Shown one piece after another: positions 1 through 9,378 of a stretch of DNA of 64,000 bases. How positions within the stretch are numbered: position 1 is the stretch's first letter; each line of letters starts with the position of its first letter. A program made the translations under genes and the position numbers. This stretch comes from Kordia jejudonensis. GTDB lineage: Bacteria; Bacteroidota; Bacteroidia; Flavobacteriales; Flavobacteriaceae. Location of the stretch: assembly GCF_001005315.1 (NCBI RefSeq), contig NZ_LBMG01000009.1, positions 1 through 64,000 of the forward strand, read 5' to 3'. Below the pieces are notes generated by a model that had not been told where the DNA came from, did not search any database, and saw nothing but the letters and a program-made list of their open reading frames with translations.

Positions 1-78
1 ACGAAAGGAAAGATGGGAACCCCATTATTATTAAACTGATATTTTACAGAAATTACAATGTTAGAAACGTTTCCTATA

Positions 79-2058
79 TTATGAAAAGAAGTTCCAAACG
101 AGACCGAAACGTACTACGAAATCGCGATATGGATAGTTTGGCGCTGAGAAAAAGTCGTAACCTGTGAGCGAAGAGTTTAGATGTTCTGCTTTTAGATAGA
201 TACGTGTGCGCCTTACTTTGGCGTTGATGAATACGTCAATTCGAGGGAAGTTTCCAATTTTTTGCTGGTTTTGACTGAAGAATTCTCCAATTAAAGGATT
301 GTATCCATCTGCATTGTATTCCGTAAAGTAACTGAATGTAACTCCTGTTTGAATGAATAAGGCTTTTTTGAACCAATTGTCTGTGTAATATAGCGTGTTT
401 CGCGTTACCAGTTCGGGTACATTGAATATGTCTCCCGTTTGAGTTACGTTTTGATACATTATGGTATTGTTGAGCGCAAATTTACCATAACGGAATTCTT
501 TTCCGACTTTTACTTTTAGATATGTTATGGCATCAGGCGATTGCAAAGGCGTTATTTGCTGGCTTGCGTCTAACCCAGAAAAGTATGCGTAATTGTCCAT
601 GGATGTAAAACTTACATCAGCATTTACCCATTTTTTCGATTTGAAGCTAAAGTTTAGACTTTGTGTACGTTCTTTTTCAAAATCGGTACGCCAGTTATAG
701 TCTATGTAATCGCTTTGATTGATAATGAAGTTAAAGTTTGGCGCTTTTGAGTTGATCACTATGGAAGCTTCCGCACTGGCATCTTCATTAAATTTGTATT
801 TCGCTTGTCCTTTAAAGTAGTTTCCTCCTAGTTCGCCTGATAGATTTGCTAGTAAGTCTGCTCGAAGATCAATTCCTGCTATGGTATGTCGCCATTCCCC
901 TCCAACAGCAACTACATCGCCTTCTATTTTATTGGGAAGCACATTATTATTTGTGGTATTGAATAGTATGGAGTTAAAAAAGTAGTTGTATTTTGTATGA
1001 TTGGCTTTGAATTTGACATCACCAAAGGTTTTGGTGGTGTAACTTACGCTTCCTTGATTGAATAGTTTTCGAAGTTGCGACCTGTCTCGTATTCCTGTCG
1101 TTATGAAACTATCGCCTAAGAAATCATTTTGCGCTAATTGGTCAAAGATGTAATATTTTGTTTCGTAATTAAAGGTGTGTCCTATTCTTAGGTTTGAATC
1201 GCGTAGTGAGTCTTTTTGCTTGAATATTTTGTAATCGTGTTCTATATAGTATCGTTTTCCTACGAGGATGTTTTGTGCATTTTGTGAAAATTGCACCGAA
1301 AGTCGTGATCGATCTGTAAATTCTTCTACTCCATTTTGAAAATCAGCCAGTCCAGTTTCCGTTAAACCACCATTTTCATTATTCAACACATCTTGCGAGT
1401 AAAAATGAGCACGCAGCGCATACCGATCATTTTTTGTGCGGTAATTTGTCGTAAATCTGAAGTTTCCTGTACTACTTAAGATGTTTTGATATTTTCCAAG
1501 CGACCGCATTCCTTTGTAGGAAATGGACAGATTCATACGTTTGGAGGTATTCATTGTAATGAACGCATCAATTAATTGTCCTTGCTCCATTGCCGTTTTG
1601 AAAAATAACTCGGTTGTTGGTGTTGGCACATTAAAGTAGCGCACATCTTCTACTTCTTCGTAGTTAAAATGTTTTGCGCGCATTCCGATACTTGGAAACG
1701 CGGAAGGTATATCGAACGAATAGCCTAAACGATTGTACGTTTGTCCTAAGTTTGAAAACGGCAGCAATTCAAATTCGTCTTTGCGTAAGTAATTGTACTT
1801 GTATTCTTTTTCAATGGTTAGTGTAGTATCAACAACTGTTGTGTCGCGTTGGTGCGAAATGATTTTGTACAGATTGATATCATAGTCTTTTCCTTTAGTT
1901 GTTTTGTCTTTTTGAGAAGATCGATCAACATTATTAATATCGCCTTCGCCTTGTTGGCTCATTTTCTCTTTTTTCCCTTGTACAGGCTCTAACTTGGTCT
2001 GCGCATGTATTGAAAAAACAGAAATACATAGAAATATAACGAAAAGAATATGCTTCAC
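79..2058 (-). CDS. Putative outer membrane porin (Porin_10-like)
   Basis: Predicted 659-aa outer membrane beta-barrel protein. An N-terminal signal peptide (about residues 1-19, cleaved after SIHA) is followed by a low-complexity charged linker. The rest is dense in alternating aromatic/polar strands typical of a barrel. It ends in FGLVWNFFS, an aromatic C-terminal strand. Length and composition match the Bacteroidota 'putative porin' family (Porin_10). The substrate cannot be told from sequence. It is divergent from rnhB, with a TACTTTTG -7 box 62 nt upstream of the start. Family assignment is by pattern and not by search. Confidence 0.8.
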   Translation of the reverse strand: MKHILFVIFLCISVFSIHAQTKLEPVQGKKEKMSQQGEGDINNVDRSSQKDKTTKGKDYDINLYKIISHQRDTTVVDTTLTIEKEYKYNYLRKDEFELLPFSNLGQTYNRLGYSFDIPSAFPSIGMRAKHFNYEEVEDVRYFNVPTPTTELFFKTAMEQGQLIDAFITMNTSKRMNLSISYKGMRSLGKYQNILSSTGNFRFTTNYRTKNDRYALRAHFYSQDVLNNENGGLTETGLADFQNGVEEFTDRSRLSVQFSQNAQNILVGKRYYIEHDYKIFKQKDSLRDSNLRIGHTFNYETKYYIFDQLAQNDFLGDSFITTGIRDRSQLRKLFNQGSVSYTTKTFGDVKFKANHTKYNYFFNSILFNTTNNNVLPNKIEGDVVAVGGEWRHTIAGIDLRADLLANLSGELGGNYFKGQAKYKFNEDASAEASIVINSKAPNFNFIINQSDYIDYNWRTDFEKERTQSLNFSFKSKKWVNADVSFTSMDNYAYFSGLDASQQITPLQSPDAITYLKVKVGKEFRYGKFALNNTIMYQNVTQTGDIFNVPELVTRNTLYYTDNWFKKALFIQTGVTFSYFTEYNADGYNPLIGEFFSQNQQKIGNFPRIDVFINAKVRRTRIYLKAEHLNSSLTGYDFFSAPNYPYRDFVVRFGLVWNFFS

Positions 2059-2119
2059 TTGTTTTGCTTTTTAACGTGTAAATGATTTATATACATCTAT
2101 CTTTTACAGGTATTGTTGA

Positions 2120-2127
2120 CAAAAGTA
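2120..2127 (-). promoter_or_regulatory. -7 promoter box of the porin gene
   Basis: On the minus strand this reads TACTTTTG, an exact match to the Bacteroidota -7 consensus TAnnTTTG, 62 nt upstream of the porin start. No convincing -33 TTTG is visible at the usual spacing. Confidence 0.45.
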
Positions 2128-2212
2128 TACTTTTTGAACGAAATAAAAAGCCTAGAATTGTTATTGAAATCATAAATTGTGATTTTTAGCCACAACTGTT
2201 CCTGTTTTCTAT

Positions 2213-2243
2213 TTTGATTTGAATCGTAGATAGAATAGTTTTG
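2213..2243 (+). promoter_or_regulatory. Bacteroidota-type promoter of rnhB
   Basis: TTTG at 2213-2216, 19 nt spacer, TAGTTTTG at 2236-2243. This matches the TTTG-N19-TAnnTTTG consensus of Bacteroidota sigma factor. Transcription would begin just downstream, so the TTG codon at 2241 lies inside the promoter and cannot be the start. ATG 2262 is favoured. Confidence 0.65.
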
Positions 2244-2261
2244 TTTGATACGAATGTACTT

Positions 2262-2858
2262 ATGTTAGCACTACAATTACTTGAAGGATTAGAAGCTGGA
2301 ACCGACGAAGCTGGTCGCGGATGTCTTGCAGGACCTGTCACGGCTGCGGCTGTGATTTTGCCAGCGAATTTTAAAAATGAAATTCTTACCGATTCGAAGC
2401 AGTTGAGCGAGAAGAAACGTGAAATCCTTCGTCCCGTGATTGAATTGGAAGCGACAGCTTTTGGTGTTGCGCATATTTTTCCAACTGAAATTGATACAAT
2501 TAATATTTTGAATGCTTCAATTTTAGGAATGCACAAAGCGTTGGATCAACTTTCCGCAATTCCTATACATATTATAGTAGACGGAAATAAATTTAAACCG
2601 TATAAAGATATTCCGCATCAAACGGTTATTAAAGGAGATGGAAAGTATATGAATATTGCCGCCGCTTCTATATTAGCAAAAACGTACAGAGATGCGTATA
2701 TGGAAAAAATTCATGAAGAGTTTCCGATGTATAATTGGAAAAAAAATAAAGGTTATCCAACAGTAGAACATCGCGAAGCTATTAAGAAATATGGCACTAC
2801 AAAGTATCATCGTATGTCGTTTCGTTTACTTCCAGAGCAATATACCCTAGATTTATAA
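2262..2858 (+). CDS. rnhB: Ribonuclease HII
   Basis: Cytoplasmic RNase HII (198 aa), which cleaves the RNA strand of RNA-DNA hybrids and single ribonucleotides in DNA. The hallmark [16 protein letters not shown] is at residues 11-26, with catalytic D15 and E16. A third acidic residue is in IIVDGN (D107), and the conserved [12 protein letters not shown] block is near residues 133-144. The open frame extends to a TTG at 2241. However, a TTTG-N19-TAGTTTTG promoter covers that codon, so ATG 2262 is chosen. It is monocistronic, divergent from the porin gene. Confidence 0.96.
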   Translation: MLALQLLEGLEAGTDEAGRGCLAGPVTAAAVILPANFKNEILTDSKQLSEKKREILRPVIELEATAFGVAHIFPTEIDTINILNASILGMHKALDQLSAIPIHIIVDGNKFKPYKDIPHQTVIKGDGKYMNIAAASILAKTYRDAYMEKIHEEFPMYNWKKNKGYPTVEHREAIKKYGTTKYHRMSFRLLPEQYTLDL

Positions 2859-2936
2859 TGAATTTTCGTTTTTTTTATTTGTGAACGCAACCTTTTTATA
2901 CTTGCGGCATCTTTTTAATAATTAAAACCGATTATT

Positions 2937-3326
2937 ATGAAATTTAAGCTGCTTCTTGTAATTGTATGTACCGCATTATTTTTTTCATGCAGTTCGGATG
3001 ATGATACTACTACTGCTACCACAGTGAATGAACATCCAATTGCAGGAGTTTGGAAAATGGTTACAGTTTCGTGCTTTTGCGCACCGCCAAATTTTCAAGC
3101 AGATCATATTTGGAATTTTGATCTTGCCCTCAATGAACTTACTGTAGAAAACGAGCAAGACGAATATTTGCAAATTTTTGAAAATGGTAGTTATGATTTT
3201 GTATTGAACACAGAAACAATTATATTACAAGACCTTGAATATGATTATTACTTTCAAGAAAATCGATTGTTTATTGGACACAATGCGGATGCAGATGGTC
3301 CTTTGATGATTTTTGAAAGAGAATAA
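2937..3326 (+). CDS. Small lipoprotein, tandem paralogue 1
   Basis: 129-aa predicted lipoprotein of unknown function. The signal peptide ends in a lipobox (LFFSC, Cys18), followed by an SSDDD stretch of the kind that marks many Bacteroidota lipoproteins. The mature part resembles a lipocalin-like small beta-domain (HPIAGVWKMV motif, then alternating strands). The next gene is a clear duplicate: both share APPNFQADHIW, the YDFVLNTETIIL segment and the DGPLM-FER ending. The 20 nt before each start are also nearly identical. Function unknown. Confidence 0.82.
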   Translation: MKFKLLLVIVCTALFFSCSSDDDTTTATTVNEHPIAGVWKMVTVSCFCAPPNFQADHIWNFDLALNELTVENEQDEYLQIFENGSYDFVLNTETIILQDLEYDYYFQENRLFIGHNADADGPLMIFERE

Positions 3327-3396
3327 CAAAGTCATTTTTTACAACTGTAACTTTTTCGTGTGCATGACGTCTTGTTAGTACTTAAAACCGATTATT

Positions 3397-3777
3397 ATGA
3401 AGTTAAAACTGTTTCTTATAATTGTATCCATCGCACTATTTTCTTCTTGTTCTAGTGATGACAATACTACCAATGTTGCACAACATCCAATCGCTGGCGT
3501 TTGGAAAATGGTTAATGTTACCTGCGAATGTGCACCGCCAAATTTTCAAGCAGACCATATTTGGGATTTCGATCTTATTCAAAATAAATTAACCGTTACC
3601 AACGAACAGGATGAAATTTTACAAGTATTTGAAACTGGTGTATATGATTTTGTATTGAATACAGAAACTATCATATTAAAAGATCTTCCGTATGAATACT
3701 TTTTTGAGAATGGTCAATTATTTATTGGTTATCTATATCATAGTGACGGACCTTTGATGTCTTTTGAAAGACAATAG
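3397..3777 (+). CDS. Small lipoprotein, tandem paralogue 2
   Basis: 126-aa lipoprotein, paralogue of the gene 70 bp upstream. The signal peptide has lipobox LFSSC (Cys18) followed by SSDDN. The body shares HPIAGVWKMV, C-CAPPNFQADHIW and YDFVLNTETIIL with its neighbour, so this is a local gene duplication. Four residues are shorter in the linker after the lipobox. The 5' leader (AAAACCGATTATTATGAA) was duplicated along with the coding region. Function unknown. The domain is probably a small periplasmic-facing or surface beta-sandwich. Confidence 0.82.
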   Translation: MKLKLFLIIVSIALFSSCSSDDNTTNVAQHPIAGVWKMVNVTCECAPPNFQADHIWDFDLIQNKLTVTNEQDEILQVFETGVYDFVLNTETIILKDLPYEYFFENGQLFIGYLYHSDGPLMSFERQ

Positions 3778-3832
3778 TAAATAAACTGTAACATTTTTTA
3801 AAACGCATACTCTTTTATGGTAAATACCAACC

Positions 3833-5359
3833 ATGAAAGCATTTTTTGCAGTTTTTATCAGTATCTTTTTTTCCATTTCAGCATTTGGACAGGTTTTCCC
3901 AAAAGATTTCAAACTACAACATGGCAGCTATACTGTAGGTTTTCAACAGTATCAAAAAGTAGATTCTACAAGAACGTATAATAAGGTATTGCAATGGACT
4001 CGCAAAAGTATTCCACGTCCAATTCCTATTAGCATTTGGTATCCGTCACAAGAAACATCTTCAGCAAAAACAACAATTCTCTCCTATTTAGAGATTTTTA
4101 AAGCAGAACGTGAATGGGAACATTTGCCAAATGAATATTTGTTAAACTGGTTTCCGTATCCTGTTAATAATGAGCATAACAATGCTATTTTAAACAATAC
4201 AACAAAGGCTTTTAAAAATAGTACGGTGGCAAATGGAATATTTCCTGTTGTAATTTATGCGCCAAGTTATGAAGCATCGTCAATTGAAAATTTTGTATTG
4301 TGCGAATATTTGGCAAGTCACGGGTATGTTGTCATTTCAAGTCCAAGTCGTGGTGCCGAAACTAAATATTTTACAGGCGGAACGGCAAAAGATGCAGAAG
4401 CACAAGCGCGCGATATTGAGTTTTTACTAAAAGAAGTACTATCGCTTTCGTATGCAGATACTGAAAAGATTGCTACTATGGGATTTAGTTTTGGCGGATT
4501 GTCTAATGTGTTAGCACAAATGCGAAACGGTTATATAAAAGCAATTGTAAGTTTGGATGGAAGCATTCGTTATAATTATAAAACACTAAAAAAGTCTGCT
4601 TTTCACGATCTTACAAACGTGAATGTTCCCTTTATTCATATGGCGCAAAAAGATATTCCAGAAGCTGTTTTAAAGGCTGATAAGATTGATCCGAAATTGA
4701 ATTATGAGTTTGAATTTTATGATAGTTTGACATATAGTGACGCGTATAAATTAAAATTTCACGATTTAACACATTCAAATTTTAGTTCGTTTGGGATTTT
4801 ATTTTATCCAAGAGACAAACGACAAGACAAAAGTGACGCGAAGATTCTGGCTTCATACAAATTAGTTTCAACCTACACCTTGCATTTTTTGAACGCGCAT
4901 TTAAAAAATGATCAAACTTCAGTACGTTTTTTAGAAAATACTCCTGAAGAAAACGGAATTTCCTCTAATTTACTATCAAAAACTTCCAAAAAAGCACTTT
5001 CAAAACCGTTTACGATTCATGATTTTAATGATGTAGCTGCACAACAACAGTATCTAAACTTGGAAGATATTTACCAAAAATTAGTACAAAAACATCCTAC
5101 TTTTGAACTTCCTGAGTGGAAACTTAATAAATTAGGATTGCAACTCGGTTTTAATCCAATAACTTCACAACAAGGAATTCGACTCTTTCAGTTTGCTACT
5201 TACTTATATCCAAAATCTGGGAATTTATACGATAGTTTAGCAGAAGTGTATTTATATGCAAAAGACACAAAGAATGCAATTCTCAACTTTGAAAAATCTT
5301 TAGCGTTAGATCCTCAAAATCAAAACGCAATTAATCGGTTGCGACAATTAAGAAAATAA
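3833..5359 (+). CDS. Secreted alpha/beta hydrolase with C-terminal TPR
   Basis: 508-aa exported protein with a signal peptide (residues 1-20, ending AFGQ). It has an alpha/beta hydrolase domain with a nucleophile elbow GFSFGG (Ser near residue 222) and a likely catalytic His in LTHSNF (near residue 313). Earlier segments such as PVVIYAPSYEASS and SRGAETKYF resemble the platelet-activating-factor acetylhydrolase/dienelactone hydrolase fold. The last about 70 residues form tetratricopeptide helices (LYPKSGNLYDSLAEVYLYAKD, then NAILNFEKSLALDPQNQNA). The substrate is unknown. It is followed by a hairpin terminator shared with the converging small gene. Confidence 0.8.
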   Translation: MKAFFAVFISIFFSISAFGQVFPKDFKLQHGSYTVGFQQYQKVDSTRTYNKVLQWTRKSIPRPIPISIWYPSQETSSAKTTILSYLEIFKAEREWEHLPNEYLLNWFPYPVNNEHNNAILNNTTKAFKNSTVANGIFPVVIYAPSYEASSIENFVLCEYLASHGYVVISSPSRGAETKYFTGGTAKDAEAQARDIEFLLKEVLSLSYADTEKIATMGFSFGGLSNVLAQMRNGYIKAIVSLDGSIRYNYKTLKKSAFHDLTNVNVPFIHMAQKDIPEAVLKADKIDPKLNYEFEFYDSLTYSDAYKLKFHDLTHSNFSSFGILFYPRDKRQDKSDAKILASYKLVSTYTLHFLNAHLKNDQTSVRFLENTPEENGISSNLLSKTSKKALSKPFTIHDFNDVAAQQQYLNLEDIYQKLVQKHPTFELPEWKLNKLGLQLGFNPITSQQGIRLFQFATYLYPKSGNLYDSLAEVYLYAKDTKNAILNFEKSLALDPQNQNAINRLRQLRK

Positions 5360-5370
5360 GTAGTTGACAT

Positions 5371-5406
5371 AAAAAAAGCGCTTCCATATTACATGAAAGC
5401 GCTTTT
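5371..5406. terminator. Bidirectional hairpin terminator
   Basis: An A-run, then a stem built on AAGCGC/GCGCTT with an 11-13 nt loop and a T-run. It lies between the converging hydrolase gene and the 66-aa peptide gene and can serve both. Confidence 0.75.
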
Positions 5407-5424
5407 CAGCATGTAGCTAAACTT

Positions 5425-5625
5425 TTATCCGTTACGGAAACAACCAGCACTTCCGTGACAAATTACAGGAAGTGTAAATGGCGCACAGCCTATTGTTGCA
5501 GGAATGGTAACTCCACCAGAAGGTTGACAAGCGCCACCACTGATTCCTCCAACAATAGCATCAGCTCCTAATCCAGAAACTGTATGCTTACTCAATTTCA
5601 ACTTTTTTAATTTTGCTTTTTTCAT
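5425..5625 (-). CDS. GG-leader peptide, candidate RiPP precursor 1
   Basis: 66-aa peptide starting at MKKAKLKKLKLSK. A longer in-frame start at 5682 adds 19 residues that do not look like a leader. The N-terminus is Lys-rich, with LKLSKHTVSGL resembling the leader of Bacteroidota class I lanthipeptide-type precursors (LNKKTISNL-like), and reaches a GG motif (IVGGISGG). The core is rich in Cys (4), Thr, Ser and Gly and ends in CHGSAGCFRNG. No modification or export gene is nearby, so this is an orphan precursor. Two other peptides in this window (13837-14007 and 42394-42702) share the leader plan. Modification is inferred only. Confidence 0.7.
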   Translation of the reverse strand: MKKAKLKKLKLSKHTVSGLGADAIVGGISGGACQPSGGVTIPATIGCAPFTLPVICHGSAGCFRNG

Positions 5626-5775
5626 AATATAAAATTTTGATGTTATACTAGTATGGGTGTATTTCAAGAATTCATTACCCAAAAAAATTAAAATTTATAA
5701 TTAGCATGTATTTGATTGTTAATAACAACTGTAATTCTATCCGTGCGACAATAAATTACAATCGTATAAGTTTTA

Positions 5776-5783
5776 TATTTTTG
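5776..5783 (+). promoter_or_regulatory. -7 promoter box for the 816-aa lipoprotein
   Basis: TATTTTTG is an exact TAnnTTTG -7 box 54 nt upstream of ATG 5838. It lies downstream of the alternative start at 5706 and so argues against that longer frame. No -33 TTTG is seen at 19 nt. Confidence 0.5.
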
Positions 5784-5837
5784 TACTATTCATCAACAAA
5801 GGGCAATACATCACTGCTATTTTTAAATACATTTTAC

Positions 5838-8288
5838 ATGAAAAGAATTCTGCTGTTAATTCTTAGCATTTTTATCATTGGTTGTACAACCGAAGAAACG
5901 CCAAAGGAATACGCATTATTAAAGTTTGCGCCGCAAAATGCAGCTGCCATTTTACAGATTAATGATTTTGAAGGTTTTAAAAGTGAGCTAAAAAACAATC
6001 AATTGTTACAATCATTTAAGAAGCCGAAGTTCAAACAAGATTTTAATTCTTTTGTTGACTATTTGCAGTACATCAATCCAAATTCAAAATCGTTATTGTG
6101 TTTTAATGAATTGGGAAAAGATAGTTTTGAATATACATTTATTACCAAATCGCATCCAGATTTGATTGTGTTAGATTCGCTTCAAAAAGCAACTACAAAG
6201 AGCATTACGTACAATAATACATCCATTATAGAAACGACTATTGGCAAAAACGTGAATTATTCATTTTACACCGATAGTGTTTTTGTCAACTCATCTTCAA
6301 AGTTGTTGATTGAAAATTGTATCCGATCGCACAAAAAAGCAATCATTTCTGAACCATTACAAGCCGTATACGCTACTATTGACGAAAGTAAATCGGCAAC
6401 TTTATTGGCAACTCCAAAAGATTTTTCGCCTTTACTTCAAAAATTGTTTCCAAATGCTGACACCAATGTCGTTGCAAATTTTGGAGAACAAATGGCGCTC
6501 GATATTGATATTTTACAAGATGAAATCAGCTTTACAGGAATCATTACCGAAAACGATTCGCTGTCACATACATTGAGTTCGTTAAAAAATACATCGCCAC
6601 GCGAACATAAAATGGCAAAAGTGATTCCGCCATTTTTTTCACATTTTACCACCATTGCATTTGATTCGTATAAGAGCTTTCATCCAGAAACTCAAAATTC
6701 TATGCTAGATGCTTTGGAAGAAGTTTGCTCGTTTTCGTTTAACGGACGTTCATTTACGGGACTGCGTTTTATTTCTTCCAGCAATGAAGCGGCTACACAG
6801 TTAAAAAACAATCGTGTTCAGAGTCAAGCTAGGTATAATGCAATTCGAGAAAATGAAGATGCTACACTTTTTCAAGGAGATTTTACACCTTTTATAGAAA
6901 CTTTTGACAATCAGTTTTTTATTATTCTTGATGAATATATTGTTTTTACAAGCGCCGATGGTTTGAAAGATTTGTATATTCTATCTGCTTTGTATAGCGA
7001 TGAACAAACGCTTGCTTTTCAAAAAAACTATCAAGAAACCATGGAAAACTTGAGCGACGAATCGTCTGTAGTATCATTTATAAATACGAAAACATTTAAG
7101 AGTACTTTCGCGGAAAGCACAAAAAAAGCATATCAAAAAGAAATAAAATGTATCAATGTAGATGATTATCCATTTGCCGCATTACAGTTTACCAATGAAA
7201 AAGGAAGCAATTATGCACATGTACATGGATTGTTGAAACGAAATACTGCGAAACCAACAGAAAATACGGTTTCACAGATTTTGAATATTGTATTAGATAC
7301 TCCTGTTGCTACTGATCCGCAATTTGTGAAAAATCATATTACCAAACGCAGAGAAATTGTGGTGCAAGATGAAGCGAATATGCTGTATTTGATTTCTACG
7401 CAGGGAAAAGTTTTATGGAAAAAACAATTGGATGGAAAAATTTTAGGCGCTATTTCTCAAGTCGATTTGTATAAAAATGGCCGTTTACAATTGGCAATTA
7501 CGACGCCGCAAACTTTCTATATTTTGGATAGAAAAGGAAACGCTGTAAAACCGTATCCGACGAAAGCCAACGAAACATACACGCAACCTGTTGCTATTTT
7601 TGATTACGATTCGTCTAAAAATTACCGTTTTGTATTTACAGAAGGAAATAAAGTTGTCATGCGCGACAAAGCAGGCAAAAAGGTTTCAGGCTTCAAATTT
7701 TCTGGTTCGGAAAACGATTTTATCAATCCGCCACAGCATTTTAGAGTCTTGACCAAAGATTATATTACATTTCAAGAAAGCAATGGGAAACTTCATATTT
7801 TATCACGAACTGGATCGCCAAGAATTACGGTAAAAGAAAATATTCAGTTTTCGGATAATGAAATATACATTCACAACAACTTGTTTACAACTTCTGATCG
7901 CAATGGAAATTTGATTCAGATTGATAGCAAAGGACAAATTGACAAAACGAAATTGCCTGTTGAAGCAACTCACGATGTAACCATGACAAGTAAAACACTG
8001 GTGAGTTTCTTTGAGAATAAATTACGTATAAAAGACAAAACGGTAGAACTCGATTTTGGTTCGTATAGTAAACCTGAAATCTTTTTCATTCGAAATAAAA
8101 TTTACGTTGCCATTACAGATATTGACGCGCAAAAAGTGTATTTGTTTGACAGCAATGCGAAGTCAATTCCAGGTTTTCCAGCTTATGGAAGTTCGGCTAT
8201 TGATTTAGAAAACTTTGATAAAGATCCAAAACTGGAGTTTGTAACCAAAGGCGAAGAAAATACCGTGTTAGTGTATAAGTTGAATTAG
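5838..8288 (+). CDS. Large lipoprotein, DUF3352-like N-half and propeller-like C-half
   Basis: 816-aa predicted lipoprotein. It starts MKRILLLILSIFIIGC with a lipobox Cys at residue 16. The frame is open to 5706, but the extra 44 residues are upstream of a TATTTTTG promoter box and precede the signal peptide. The N-terminal half (FAPQNAAAILQINDFEGFKSEL) resembles DUF3352-type proteins. The C-terminal about 250 residues contain repeated blade-like motifs (GKVLWKKQLDGKILGAISQVD, YILDRKGNAVKPYP, HILSRTGSPRI, YLFDSNAKSIPGFPAYG) as in beta-propeller or VCBS-like repeats. Function unknown; probably cell-envelope located. Domain calls are by eye. Confidence 0.75.
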   Translation: MKRILLLILSIFIIGCTTEETPKEYALLKFAPQNAAAILQINDFEGFKSELKNNQLLQSFKKPKFKQDFNSFVDYLQYINPNSKSLLCFNELGKDSFEYTFITKSHPDLIVLDSLQKATTKSITYNNTSIIETTIGKNVNYSFYTDSVFVNSSSKLLIENCIRSHKKAIISEPLQAVYATIDESKSATLLATPKDFSPLLQKLFPNADTNVVANFGEQMALDIDILQDEISFTGIITENDSLSHTLSSLKNTSPREHKMAKVIPPFFSHFTTIAFDSYKSFHPETQNSMLDALEEVCSFSFNGRSFTGLRFISSSNEAATQLKNNRVQSQARYNAIRENEDATLFQGDFTPFIETFDNQFFIILDEYIVFTSADGLKDLYILSALYSDEQTLAFQKNYQETMENLSDESSVVSFINTKTFKSTFAESTKKAYQKEIKCINVDDYPFAALQFTNEKGSNYAHVHGLLKRNTAKPTENTVSQILNIVLDTPVATDPQFVKNHITKRREIVVQDEANMLYLISTQGKVLWKKQLDGKILGAISQVDLYKNGRLQLAITTPQTFYILDRKGNAVKPYPTKANETYTQPVAIFDYDSSKNYRFVFTEGNKVVMRDKAGKKVSGFKFSGSENDFINPPQHFRVLTKDYITFQESNGKLHILSRTGSPRITVKENIQFSDNEIYIHNNLFTTSDRNGNLIQIDSKGQIDKTKLPVEATHDVTMTSKTLVSFFENKLRIKDKTVELDFGSYSKPEIFFIRNKIYVAITDIDAQKVYLFDSNAKSIPGFPAYGSSAIDLENFDKDPKLEFVTKGEENTVLVYKLN

Positions 8289-8377
8289 GTATTGTTTTTT
8301 TTGGGTGTTAGGTGTTGGGTTTTTAGGTTTTGGCAAAAAAATCTTTGTACTCACTACTTAATTCTAAATTCTCAAAA

Positions 8378-8851
8378 CTAAAAATCCCCAATAGTTTCTA
8401 TACTTTCTTTCGCTTTATATGTGCTTAGAAGTTTTTTTATCTGTTTTTGTGTAATGACCACTTCAAGGATGGTTAACACTCCAAACAAAGCTATTACTAT
8501 AATAAGTATGATATCTCGAACTAATAATTCCTCAGAGGAACTTAATTTTCCTAAAGTCGCCAAAACAGCAAATAAAAAATAATATATACCACAAATAATG
8601 CTAGAAACAGATAAAAAAGTAGCTAATTTTCCCGTTGTCTTGGGAGATTTGGATTTTCTGTAATAATGAAAACTTTTTATATGATATAGAAAGGATAATA
8701 AACTTACGACAATTCCTATACCTGCAAACAATATAAAGAAAAGAATAAAATAATATTCTTCTGAAACTTGAAAAATGCTAAAGAAGCCTATCAACATCAT
8801 TAGGATTAAAATGGTCAGAAGACTCATTAATATGATTTTATAAATACGCAT
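8378..8851 (-). CDS. Small 4-TM membrane protein, array member 5
   Basis: 157 aa with four predicted membrane helices. It is the last of five consecutive paralogues downstream of lipB. The family signature YHIKSFHYYRKSK lies at residues 56-68, between TM2 and TM3. A C-terminal tail ESIETIGDF echoes DDIETIG and EEIDDIG in other members. Function unknown. No catalytic motif is seen; the conserved charged loop suggests a shared interaction. Confidence 0.75.
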   Translation of the reverse strand: MRIYKIILMSLLTILILMMLIGFFSIFQVSEEYYFILFFILFAGIGIVVSLLSFLYHIKSFHYYRKSKSPKTTGKLATFLSVSSIICGIYYFLFAVLATLGKLSSSEELLVRDIILIIVIALFGVLTILEVVITQKQIKKLLSTYKAKESIETIGDF

Positions 8852-8862
8852 GCTATCTAATT

Positions 8863-9348
8863 TTAAAAAGTTGTATTCCCAATAGTTTCAATATCGTCTT
8901 TGGCTTCATGTTCTTTTTGAAGCATTGCAATTCGTTTTTTCAAAAGTGAAAGTTCTAAAAAACTCAACAAGCCAATTCCCGTAAACGAGATGATAAATAA
9001 TACTTGTTTGTAATCAAAATAATATACCGTCTTAGATAAAACACTGAACAAACCTGTACCGCCAGCACAGAGCATAAGTCCTGCGAAACAAATTCCGCCT
9101 ATCCATAAAATTTTAGGAAACTTTTTAGTGAGATGTACATTTTCTTTTCGTCTGTAATACTGGAAACTCATGAGTTGATACACAATATTTGCCGTTGACG
9201 TGAATAATACTAAACTCAAATACAAATAGACTACAAATGGAACATACGCATCTGTTTGTCCAATGATTTTATAAAAAATTAGGTATAAAACATATCCTAT
9301 GAGGAAAAAAGAAACCAAAATGAATAGTATTTTTAAAACACGTACCAT
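8863..9348 (-). CDS. Small 4-TM membrane protein, array member 4
   Basis: 161 aa, four hydrophobic segments, paralogue of its neighbours. The signature is YQLMSFQYYRRKE at residues 57-69. The tail is KDDIETIGNTTF, with the IETIG motif also seen in array member 5. The gene is 11 nt upstream of the next member, fitting one transcript. Unknown function. Confidence 0.75.
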   Translation of the reverse strand: MVRVLKILFILVSFFLIGYVLYLIFYKIIGQTDAYVPFVVYLYLSLVLFTSTANIVYQLMSFQYYRRKENVHLTKKFPKILWIGGICFAGLMLCAGGTGLFSVLSKTVYYFDYKQVLFIISFTGIGLLSFLELSLLKKRIAMLQKEHEAKDDIETIGNTTF

Positions 9349-9378
9349 GTATTATTGTGCGTAAGACTTTAAATGTAA

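Noticed and set aside
2241-2261. TTG start for rnhB
   Set aside because: It overlaps the TAGTTTTG promoter box; ATG 2262 also fits the family N-terminus.
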